Shown in pieces: positions 33,323 to 40,318 of a stretch of 50,957 bases of DNA; within the stretch, counting starts at the first letter, position 1, and each line of letters starts with the position of its first letter. The notes under the pieces were generated by a model. It made no database searches and was not told the DNA's origin. It was given only the letters and a program-made list of their open reading frames with translations. Location of the stretch: positions 1 through 50,957 of the forward strand of contig CAKSNQ010000009.1 in NCBI GenBank assembly GCA_934476315.1, read 5' to 3'. The stretch is from an uncultured Eubacteriales bacterium. Its GTDB lineage: Bacteria > Bacillota > Clostridia > Oscillospirales > CAG-272. The translations under genes were made by a program, and so were the position numbers.

Positions 33323-34522
33323 TTACGTCTGCGGCGCCGACTGACCGCAAGTCTCAGAGAGAAATTCTTCAACGCGGCGGAGCGCCTCGCGGATATGCTC
33401 GGTCGAATAGCAGTACGACGCGCGGACAAATCCCTCGCCCCCCTGCCCGAAGGCGGTCCCGGGAACGAGCGCGACACGCTTGGCGTACAGCAGTTTTTCG
33501 CAAAATTCGTCCGAGGTCATTCCGCTCGAGCGGATGCACGGGAACGCATAGAACGCGCCCCGCGGCTCGCGACACTCCAGTCCGATGCGGTTGAAACCGC
33601 TGACCATCAGGCGGCGGCGCTTGTCGTATTCGGCGACCATATCCGCGACCTCGCGGTCACAGGAGCGGAGCGCTTCCACGGCAGCATACTGCGAGGTCGT
33701 GGGTGCGCACATGATGGCATACTGGTGAATCTTCGTGATCTGTTGCAGGACGGGCTCCGGACCGCAGGCGTAACCGAGGCGCCAACCGGTCATGGAGAAC
33801 GCCTTGGAAAAGCCGTTGACCACCACCGTCCGCTCCGCCATGCCGTCGATGGCGGCGATGGAAACATGGCGGTTCCCGCCGTAGGTCAGCTCGGCATAGA
33901 TCTCGTCCGAGATGACCAGAATGTTTCTCTTGCGCAAAATGGCGGCGATGGCTTCCAGATCCCCGCGCTCCATGACCGCGCCCGTGGGATTGCAGGGGTA
34001 CGGCAAAATGAGCGCCTTGGTGCGGGGCGTCAGGTGGGCGAGGAGCTGCTTTGGCGTGAGCTTGAACGCATCCTCGGCGCGGGTCTCGATGATGACGGGA
34101 ACGCCACCCGCGAGCGTCACCATCGGCTCGTAGCAAACGTAGCTCGGCTGAGGGATGATGACCTCATCGCCCGGGACAACGACGGCGCGGATGGCGGCGT
34201 CGATCGCCTCGCTCCCGCCGACCGTCACAAGAACTTCCGTTTTCGGCTCGTACGACAGGCCATATTTGCGTCGGACGTACGCGGCAATCTCCTCGCGAAG
34301 CTGTTCCAAACCACGGTTGGAGGTGTAGCGCGTATGGCTGTTTTCCAGCGAGACAATGCCGGCGCGGCGAATCTTCCACGGGGTCGCGAAGTCGGGTTCG
34401 CCGACGCCGAGCGAGATCACGTCCTCCATTTCATTGGCAATATCAAAGAATTTGCGGATGCCCGACGGCTTGATCGCCTGCACGCGCGGGCTGAGAATCT
34501 GCTGATAATCTACCGTACTCAC
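33323..34522 (-). CDS. Class I/II PLP-dependent aminotransferase
   Basis: 399 aa of the aspartate/alanine aminotransferase family: ISLGVGEPDFATP at the N-terminus, YTSNRGLEQLREEIA, PSYVCYEP, PCNPTGAV, SDEIYAEL, and the PLP Lys in NGFSKAFSMTGWRLGY; C-terminal Arg-containing F-V-R-A-S-Y binds the substrate carboxylate. Start codon is GTG, which overlaps the stop of the Lrp gene as GTGA with GGGGGA upstream, so it is translationally coupled to it. Members of this subgroup (PatA/AlaA/AspC-like) exchange amino groups among Ala, Asp, Glu or aromatic acids; the amino acid is not fixed by sequence. The pair sits behind a T-box leader. Confidence 0.9.
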   Translation of the reverse strand: MSTVDYQQILSPRVQAIKPSGIRKFFDIANEMEDVISLGVGEPDFATPWKIRRAGIVSLENSHTRYTSNRGLEQLREEIAAYVRRKYGLSYEPKTEVLVTVGGSEAIDAAIRAVVVPGDEVIIPQPSYVCYEPMVTLAGGVPVIIETRAEDAFKLTPKQLLAHLTPRTKALILPYPCNPTGAVMERGDLEAIAAILRKRNILVISDEIYAELTYGGNRHVSIAAIDGMAERTVVVNGFSKAFSMTGWRLGYACGPEPVLQQITKIHQYAIMCAPTTSQYAAVEALRSCDREVADMVAEYDKRRRLMVSGFNRIGLECREPRGAFYAFPCIRSSGMTSDEFCEKLLYAKRVALVPGTAFGQGGEGFVRASYCYSTEHIREALRRVEEFLSETCGQSAPQT

Positions 34523-35001
34523 AGCGAAAACGTCCCCCGATCGTCCCCCTCCGTTCCGAACAGCTCCACGTCCAACTCCTTATAGCGACGCAGGACGAAG
34601 TGCGTCGATGTGGAGAGCACTGAATCAATGGTGGAAAGCTCTTTGGCAACGAACAGCGCCACCTCCTGGAATGTTCTTCCCTTGACGACGACAGACAGGT
34701 CGTACCCGCCCGACATCAGGTACACCGTTTCCACCTCGGGGTATTTCATGACCTTCTGCGCGACCTCCTCAAAGCCGAGTCCCGCCTTGGGTGTGACGCG
34801 CAACTCGATTAGCGCCGAGACCTTGGCGCTGTCAAATCGCTCCCAGTCCACGACTGCCTTGTACCCGCGGATATACCCCGCCTCCTCCATCCGGCGGATC
34901 TGCGCGCGCACCTCCTCCTCGGAAAGCCCCGTCATGGCGGCAAGCTCTGCGTCGGTGTACCGCGCGTTCTCAGAGAGCAATTTCAAAAGCTGAATGTTCA
35001 T
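34519..35001 (-). CDS. Lrp/AsnC-family transcriptional regulator
   Basis: 160 aa. N-terminal winged helix-turn-helix (LLKLLSENARYTDAELA, then LSEEEVRAQIRRMEEAGYI) and C-terminal ligand-binding RAM domain (LIELRVTP, VETVYLMSGGYDLSVVV). Such proteins form octamers and respond to amino acids. The start at 35001 has AAAGGAGG 6-7 nt upstream; in-frame codons before it lie within the leader terminator. It probably regulates the coupled aminotransferase, but its own transcript is under T-box control, so two amino-acid signals converge here. Confidence 0.92.
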   Translation of the reverse strand: MNIQLLKLLSENARYTDAELAAMTGLSEEEVRAQIRRMEEAGYIRGYKAVVDWERFDSAKVSALIELRVTPKAGLGFEEVAQKVMKYPEVETVYLMSGGYDLSVVVKGRTFQEVALFVAKELSTIDSVLSTSTHFVLRRYKELDVELFGTEGDDRGTFSL

Positions 35002-35020
35002 GTTTTTTCCTCCTTTGCAT

Positions 35021-35295
35021 AAAAAACGCCCCAAACACAGCAAAACACTGTGTTCAGGGCGAAAATCATTTCCGTGTTACCACCTGAATTCGGTCAGACG
35101 TGACCGCTCTCGACCGGCAAAAATACCGTTTCCCCGCTAACGGAGGGATTCCGTTGAAGCCTCATGGCGCGGACGCCACTCGGATCAAGGCTCAAAAACT
35201 GCTTCACAGAACATCCGCCGGAACTCGCACCGACCGTTCCGTCTCTTTGGGGGAGAGGTTCTGCTACTCCTTTTTCTCATCGCCGTTTTCTATGA
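35021..35295 (-). promoter_or_regulatory. T-box riboswitch of the Lrp-aminotransferase operon
   Basis: Minus-strand leader with Stem I signatures GGAGTAG, CAAAGAGA and GGTGCGAG, the T-box sequence GGTGGTAACACGG (35084-35072), an antiterminator stem TTCAGG/CCCTGAA, and a terminator CGCCCTGAACACAG/CTGTGTTTGGGGCG (35061-35027) followed by TTTTTT. The specifier loop reads TGAAGCAG (35205-35198). By the spacing seen in the valS leader the specifier would be CAG (Gln); GCA (Ala), one base earlier, would satisfy the rule that a purine follows. The amino acid is therefore uncertain. Confidence 0.88.
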
Positions 35296-35301
35296 TGCTT
35301 C

Positions 35302-35330
35302 ATTTTACCACAGGTTTCCCCGCTTGTCAA
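35302..35330 (-). promoter_or_regulatory. Sigma-A promoter for the Lrp T-box transcript
   Basis: Minus strand TTGACA (35330-35325), 17 nt, TAAAAT (35307-35302), with TGTG before the -10. It begins 24 nt after the DHHW gene stop. Confidence 0.85.
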
Positions 35331-35353
35331 GAGGTTTTTCACGGATTGTTTGA

Positions 35354-36457
35354 TTACTGGATGGTCGAGCTGCTGTTGAGCACCAGCGTGCTGTAAAGGA
35401 ACAGCACGTCGCACTTGTCGTTGAAATCGACAAAGCGTCCGAGCAGTGCCGGAGAGAGGTAGCGGATGTCCACCAGCGTGATCTTGGCATAGCCCTCTGC
35501 GAGGAGCGGCGCGATGCTGCTTCCGAAGGAATCGCGGAAGATGATCAACTCACGGTCGGTGGTCGCAGACGGGTTTTCGATCGTAATGAGCGAAAGCGAG
35601 CCGGACAGGAACATCTGATACGGGTCCTTGCCCACCGCTTTTTCCATGTCATACATGCCCATCTCGGTGTTGTTTTCCCCGTTGATGACGGTGCAACCGT
35701 CGATGGTCTTGCTCGTCAGGTACCAGATCGTCTCTGCGGGAAGTGGAAGCGCCGCCTGTCCGTAGTACACACCGTGGAACGGATGCTCCAGGCGGTTCTT
35801 CGTATAGGTGTCCTTCAGCGTGATGCCCATGCCCGAGGCAAGTGCAGCCGCGGTCTCCCCGAGATTCTCCTGGCGCCAGTGGGTATCGGTCTTGTAATAG
35901 TCCCCGATGCTCAGCGTGCCGGTGATGTCGATATACTTGGCAAAATCCATCTGTCCGCGCATGGACGAGAACAGCTTTTCATAGTCCATATGCGGGTAGC
36001 CATTCGCCTCGGCAAGGAAATAGCCTTTGTCCGGAATCACGGAAAGATAGACGTTCGCGCCGCAGTCCCGCAGGTACTGTTCGTACACATAGCGGAAGCG
36101 GGAGGTTGCATATTCGATGGATTTTTCATCAAGCGGGAAATCGAGCTTGGCAAGATACCCGCCGCTCAGGTACAGGTCGTTGTTATCTTTCTGCCGGAAC
36201 ACGTAGGTGCTGGACAGCGCGTTGAGCGTGCGGAAGCGGTCGCGGAGTGGGAACTGATCCTGTGTCCATTTTTCAAATTTCGTCATATACGTTCCGTCGA
36301 GAAGCGCGCTCCAGGACAGCTCCGGTCTCTTCGCCAGTTCACGCCGCTCCGTATCGGAAAACGCCGTCGTCGGCTTGAGCCAGCACGTCAGCGTCAGCCC
36401 GAACAGGACGACGATCATCACGCAAAGTGTGATCAGGCTTCTGTATTTTTTCAACAT
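35354..36457 (-). CDS. DHHW-family (AlgX/DltD-like) extracytoplasmic protein
   Basis: 367 aa. One N-terminal membrane anchor (about 8-28) and an extracellular SGNH-hydrolase-like domain. The signature YYKTDTHW near residue 190 gives the Asp-x-His pair, and RDSFGSSIAPLL supplies the Ser-containing block. Proteins of this type cooperate with MBOAT acyltransferases to O-acetylate exopolysaccharide or wall polymers outside the membrane. GAGGTGA precedes the ATG, and it lies 11 nt after the MBOAT gene. Last gene of the sigma-led operon; the acceptor polymer is unknown. Confidence 0.88.
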   Translation of the reverse strand: MLKKYRSLITLCVMIVVLFGLTLTCWLKPTTAFSDTERRELAKRPELSWSALLDGTYMTKFEKWTQDQFPLRDRFRTLNALSSTYVFRQKDNNDLYLSGGYLAKLDFPLDEKSIEYATSRFRYVYEQYLRDCGANVYLSVIPDKGYFLAEANGYPHMDYEKLFSSMRGQMDFAKYIDITGTLSIGDYYKTDTHWRQENLGETAAALASGMGITLKDTYTKNRLEHPFHGVYYGQAALPLPAETIWYLTSKTIDGCTVINGENNTEMGMYDMEKAVGKDPYQMFLSGSLSLITIENPSATTDRELIIFRDSFGSSIAPLLAEGYAKITLVDIRYLSPALLGRFVDFNDKCDVLFLYSTLVLNSSSTIQ

Positions 36458-36468
36458 AACTTATCACC

Positions 36469-37872
36469 TCAGAAACGGAAGTAAAGGAAGGGATTGAACG
36501 AACCGTTGACCAGGTACGCCGTGCAGACGAGCAGAAGCAGTGCCATGCCGATCGGCTCGACCCACGTCATGACCGCGCCGCCGACACGACGGCTCTCAAT
36601 CCACTGCACCGCGCGCTTGGGAAGCGGCGTCGCGCCGATCAGACCCACCAGCAGGACAACGCCGTAGCTGCGCAGATAGTAGAGGAACGTATCGGACGCG
36701 AACGCGTAGCCGCCTGCGCCGAACATCGCCCCGATATAGGAAGCCGCCTGCCCCATGCTGCTCGCGTCAAAGATGACCATACTGACCACGACGAGCAAAA
36801 GGACATACACATGGCTGAGCACGCGGGTCTTGCCGAGCAGCTTGCCGAGCCACAGCTTCTCCAGAATGAGGAACACGGCAAAGTACACGCCCCAGATCAC
36901 GAAGTTCCACGCCGCGCCGTGCCAGAAGCCGGTCAGCATCCAGACAACGGCGAGGTTAAAGAGCCAGCGCGCCTTGCCGACGCGGTTGCCCCCCAGCGGA
37001 ATATACACATAGTCGCGGAACCACGAGCCGAGCGACATGTGCCAGCGCCGCCAGAACTCGGTAATACTCTTTGAAATATACGGATAATTGAAGTTTTCCA
37101 AGAAATCAAAACCGAAGATCTTGCCCAGACCGATCGCCATATCGCTGTACCCCGAGAAGTCGAAGTAGATATGCAGAGTATAGGCAATCGCATAAAGCCA
37201 GAAGAACAGGACGGTTTTATCCTCGGATGCTTTGAAAATATCGCACAACTCCCCGAGGACGTTGGCGATGAGAATTTTTTTGGAAAGCCCCAATAAAAAA
37301 CGGCGACCTCCCTGCGCCATGCCGTCGATCGTGTGTTTGCGCGAGACCAGCTGTGCGGCGATGTCCGAATAACGGACGATCGGTCCGGCAATGAGCTGGG
37401 GGAACAGCGCCACATAGGTCGCCAGATGGATCGGGTTTTTCTGCGCCGCCACCTCGCCGCGGTAGACGTCGATGGTATAGCTCAGAATCTGGAACGTGTA
37501 AAAGCTGATGCCGATCGGCAACGCGATCTTCAAAAGCGGCACGGACATTCCCGTGACGGCGTTGAAGTTTCCGATAAAGAAATCGGCATATTTGAAATAG
37601 CCCAGAAGTCCCACACTGGTGACGACAGACAATGCCATCATCGCCTTTTTCAGGCGCGGACGCTCCCGGAATCGTTCAATCAGCAAGCCGAGGACGTACC
37701 CGAGCGCGATGGATATGGCCATCAGAATCACATAGCGCGGTTCTCCCCACGCGTAAAATACAAGGCTGGACACGAGCAGCACCGCGTTTTTGAGGCACCG
37801 CGGTGCAATCAGATACAAAAGAAGCACGCAGGGCAAGAAGTAATACAAAAAAGGAATACTCGAAAAAAGCAT
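36469..37872 (-). CDS. MBOAT-family O-acyltransferase (AlgI-like)
   Basis: 467 aa multi-span membrane protein with about ten helices. It carries the MBOAT signatures FPQLIAGPIVRY, YFDFSGYSDMAIGLGKIFGF, the FWRRWHMSLGSWFRDYVYIPLGG block, and catalytic His318 in GFWHGAAWNFVIWG. In the AlgI/PatA/DltB group it moves acyl groups across the membrane for attachment to polysaccharides. GAGGT lies upstream of the ATG. The paired DHHW protein downstream would complete the transfer outside the membrane. Confidence 0.94.
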   Translation of the reverse strand: MLFSSIPFLYYFLPCVLLLYLIAPRCLKNAVLLVSSLVFYAWGEPRYVILMAISIALGYVLGLLIERFRERPRLKKAMMALSVVTSVGLLGYFKYADFFIGNFNAVTGMSVPLLKIALPIGISFYTFQILSYTIDVYRGEVAAQKNPIHLATYVALFPQLIAGPIVRYSDIAAQLVSRKHTIDGMAQGGRRFLLGLSKKILIANVLGELCDIFKASEDKTVLFFWLYAIAYTLHIYFDFSGYSDMAIGLGKIFGFDFLENFNYPYISKSITEFWRRWHMSLGSWFRDYVYIPLGGNRVGKARWLFNLAVVWMLTGFWHGAAWNFVIWGVYFAVFLILEKLWLGKLLGKTRVLSHVYVLLLVVVSMVIFDASSMGQAASYIGAMFGAGGYAFASDTFLYYLRSYGVVLLVGLIGATPLPKRAVQWIESRRVGGAVMTWVEPIGMALLLLVCTAYLVNGSFNPFLYFRF

Positions 37873-37900
37873 ACGATCTTACCTCATTCGGTCATATTGT

Positions 37901-37925
37901 GGATGCGGCGGAGACCGCCGCATCC
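37901..37925 (-). other. Perfect 11-bp hairpin between the lipoprotein and MBOAT genes
   Basis: GGATGCGGCGG pairs with CCGCCGCATCC around a 3-nt loop, with no T-run. Within one transcript it could act as an RNA-processing or stability element that separates the expression of lipoprotein and MBOAT. Confidence 0.55.
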
Positions 37926-37958
37926 ATAGTTTTCGGTAAAAATCCCGGTTTATACGCG

Positions 37959-38540
37959 TCAGGATGCTGCCCCCTCTTCCAACAGTTTCGCATCTTGGTA
38001 GCAGGTCCGGACTTTTGCGCTAAAAACATCAATCAGGTCTTCCGCACCATAGGCGCAAACGATATAGTCCTCCACTGACAGAATCGCAAGCTTGTCCGGA
38101 AAGCCACACATCCACTGGTTGTTCTGGAGTGCCACTTTCAATTCCGAGGCAAAACTTTTCATGTCGGTACCGCTCGCCACCCGGAAGGCACCGGCTGTGA
38201 AGGTATTGGCATTCATCATGTGAGAAATCGATGCCGCGTCCTCAATCTTTGTTACATATGCCTCAGGAATGACAAAGACGCGCTTCAACGCATCCGCATT
38301 CAGCGGGAATTTTCCGGGAGCATCTTCTTTCATCTCACCGGGCGCGGAGGAATCTCCCCCGATGACAGAAAATTTTTCCTCGTCACCATAGGCTCCCCAC
38401 ACTTTTTCCAACAGACTCAGAGCGCTGGATATTTCTCCGGGTTTGTCATTGTTTTCATTCTTTTTGCATGCGGTGAACGAAGCCGCAACCATCAGAAGTG
38501 CCATCATCATTGCCAGTGCCATTGTAATAAACTTTTTCAT
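37959..38540 (-). CDS. Lipoprotein of the MBOAT-DHHW operon (DUF4358-like)
   Basis: 193 aa. Signal peptide with lipobox SFTAC (Cys at residue 25), a short Lys/Asn linker, and a domain of about 150 residues. Its size and its position beside MBOAT and DHHW genes recall the DUF4358 lipoproteins often found there; the family name is from memory and not certain. AAAGGAG precedes the ATG. It may help present substrate to the acyltransferase or monitor the envelope; no catalytic motif was seen. Confidence 0.7.
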   Translation of the reverse strand: MKKFITMALAMMMALLMVAASFTACKKNENNDKPGEISSALSLLEKVWGAYGDEEKFSVIGGDSSAPGEMKEDAPGKFPLNADALKRVFVIPEAYVTKIEDAASISHMMNANTFTAGAFRVASGTDMKSFASELKVALQNNQWMCGFPDKLAILSVEDYIVCAYGAEDLIDVFSAKVRTCYQDAKLLEEGAAS

Positions 38541-38626
38541 GTTTAAATTCTCCTTTGTTTCGGTTTATGATTTTGCTTCAGAGCTTTTGTGTAGTACAGA
38601 GACTGTAAAGCCGGGCGCTCTGCCCC

Positions 38627-39190
38627 TCACTTCACAATTCTGATGAAGAACGAGCACTCCTCTGCCCGGTAGTCCACCTGCAGAGAGTATTCGCTCTTAT
38701 CCTCGGTGTCGCGCACCGTCATAAGATAGGAAGCGTCCTCTACCGTCGCGACATTCCAGAGAAAGTCGGTCTCTCCGTCAATGCGGCAGATCTCGCCTGC
38801 CCGGAAGACCTCTCCGTTATCCTCCCGCGTCAGAGTACCGTCTGTCACCGTGATCTCGGTCAGACTCGCAGTGCTGACCCGAACCGGGACCTTGATCTCT
38901 TGTTCGGGGAGGTCGGTATGTCTTGCCACGGGAGAAGTCACCGCCAGAACTTCCCGCGCCGACAATGTGATGCCGTTTTTGTCAATATTCTTGCCGGCAA
39001 TGTGGATGGGAGTGCCCGTTCCGCGGAAGATCAGTACCGCCGTGAGCACAAAGAGAAAGCAGGCGGCGGCAGCGAGGTAGCGGGACAGGACTGTCCTCCG
39101 TCGCGTGGCACGCGGCAATGGCGTATGGGCTTCTTCGATCAAAGCATCGTCGATTTCCGTCATGGCTCTCGCGAATGTCTCATTTTTCAT
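38627..39190 (-). CDS. Membrane protein, probable anti-sigma factor
   Basis: 187 aa from an ATG with GAGGAGG 7 nt upstream (the frame is open further but overlaps the sigma gene). About 50 cytoplasmic residues with E-I-D-D-A-L-I-E-E-A and a basic RRRT segment precede one membrane helix (about 54-72); the outer part of about 115 residues is strand-rich and ends in V-D-Y-R-A-E-E-C-S-F. Location 17 nt after a sigma-factor gene and the one-helix layout suggest that it holds the sigma factor inactive until an envelope signal arrives. No zinc anti-sigma HxxxCxxC motif is present. Confidence 0.7.
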   Translation of the reverse strand: MKNETFARAMTEIDDALIEEAHTPLPRATRRRTVLSRYLAAAACFLFVLTAVLIFRGTGTPIHIAGKNIDKNGITLSAREVLAVTSPVARHTDLPEQEIKVPVRVSTASLTEITVTDGTLTREDNGEVFRAGEICRIDGETDFLWNVATVEDASYLMTVRDTEDKSEYSLQVDYRAEECSFFIRIVK

Positions 39191-39207
39191 CTGCGCATCC
39201 TCCTCTC

Positions 39208-39765
39208 TTATATATTGATTCCCTCCTGCTCCAAAAACAGTTTCAGCTTTCCGCGCGTCCGGAACAGCATGGATTTGATCTGCCCCTCGCTCACGCCGAA
39301 CCGCTCGGCGATCTGGGCGATGGATTCGCTGTAAAAGTAGCGGCAGACAAATGCTCTCCGTTCCAGCGGCTTCTGACCGCGCAGAAATTCGCTGATGCAC
39401 GCACCGACCTCTTCTGCGTTTTGCTTTTCCATGTGATCTCCTCCCGGAATGCACTCATCCAGTTCGTCCAGGGAAACCGCAAACTCTCCCGCCGCCCGTT
39501 TGTCCGCATAACGCGCCTTGTAACGATTGATCGCGAGATTTCGCGTAATCTTTCCGAGATACGCCGCAAGATGTGTCGGTCGATGTGGTGGGATCGACTT
39601 CCACGCGCCGAGCAAGGTATCGTTGACACATTCCTCGCTGTCCGATCTATCCCCGAGAATATTCATCGCGATCTTCATGCAGTACGGCTCGTATTTTTTC
39701 GCCGTTTCCGTGATCGCCGCCTCATCCCGGGACCAGTACAGTGTCACAATCCCCGCGTCATCCAT
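39208..39765 (-). CDS. Sigma-70 family (ECF-type) RNA polymerase sigma factor
   Basis: 185 aa. Region 2 spans about 20-90 (YEPYCMKIAMNILGDRSDSEECVNDT, then AAYLGKITRNLAINRY) and region 4 about 125-180 (ERRAFVCRYFYSESIAQIAERFGVSEGQIKSMLFRTRGKL, a helix-turn-helix). The short, two-region layout is ECF-like. The start at 39765 has GGGGTGA upstream; an upstream in-frame ATG would add a run of Lys/Phe codons from non-coding A/T-rich DNA. It leads the run anti-sigma, lipoprotein, MBOAT, DHHW and has a sigma-A-like promoter, so any autoregulation would need another promoter. Confidence 0.9.
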   Translation of the reverse strand: MDDAGIVTLYWSRDEAAITETAKKYEPYCMKIAMNILGDRSDSEECVNDTLLGAWKSIPPHRPTHLAAYLGKITRNLAINRYKARYADKRAAGEFAVSLDELDECIPGGDHMEKQNAEEVGACISEFLRGQKPLERRAFVCRYFYSESIAQIAERFGVSEGQIKSMLFRTRGKLKLFLEQEGINI

Positions 39766-39879
39766 TTCGTCACCCCGCTCCCCCGCGTGTTTTGCACCCC
39801 TACACTCATATACACAGATTTTTTTTCGTTTGGTTGCAAAAAACGCAAAATTTTTTTTGATTTTTTTATTTTCCTTTTC

Positions 39880-39908
39880 AGTATACCACATTTTCGTTTA
39901 TTTTTCAA
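39880..39908 (-). promoter_or_regulatory. Sigma-A promoter upstream of the sigma-factor operon
   Basis: Minus strand TTGAAA (39908-39903), 17 nt, TATACT (39885-39880), with TGTG before the -10. The leader to the ATG is about 108 nt and A/T-rich with several poly-A and poly-T runs. Confidence 0.7.
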
Positions 39909-39957
39909 GGAACATGCCGAATTTTCCGTCGTGCAGCAAAAATATTTCGCTACCCTC

Positions 39958-39986
39958 TTGACAAAGTGTGCCATGTGGCTTACAAT
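39958..39986 (+). promoter_or_regulatory. Sigma-A promoter for the valS transcript
   Basis: TTGACA (39958-39963), 17 nt, TACAAT (39981-39986), directly before the T-box leader. The 553-nt stretch 39766-40318 is filled by this promoter, the divergent sigma-operon promoter and the T-box. Confidence 0.85.
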
Positions 39987-39992
39987 ATACCC

Positions 39993-40273
39993 GATAACAT
40001 CGTCAAAGGCGTTGAAGAGGAAGAGTAGGTTGCGCGCGCGGTCGCAGAGAGCGGACGGTTGGTGTGAGTCCGTGCCGGCAGGAACCGAAGGTCGCCCCGG
40101 AGCTGTCCCGCCGTGTGCCCCGGCACCGTGCGGATCGGTTGCTCCCCGTTAACGGAGCGCGGGTGCCGCGTCATGCGCGGTCTGCCCGGCAGAGTGCGCG
40201 CCCCCGGGCGCGAAATCAGGTGGTACCGCGTCCATCGTCCTGATCCTGTCAGGAGGATGGGCTTCTTTTTTTC
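39993..40273 (+). promoter_or_regulatory. T-box riboswitch, valine-specific, upstream of valS
   Basis: Stem I elements GAAGAGTAG, GCAGAGAGC and GGTGTGAG; specifier loop CCGAAGGTCG with GTC (Val) at 40091-40093 followed by G; T-box AGGTGGTACCGCG at 40218-40230; antiterminator stem ATCAGG/CCTGAT; terminator CCATCGTCCTGA/TCAGGAGGATGG (40232-40260) followed by a T-run. Uncharged tRNA-Val would favour antitermination and valS expression. Confidence 0.95.
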
Positions 40274-40318
40274 TCACGCTTTGACGATCGGACAAAACCG
40301 CATACAGGAGGTCAGAAC

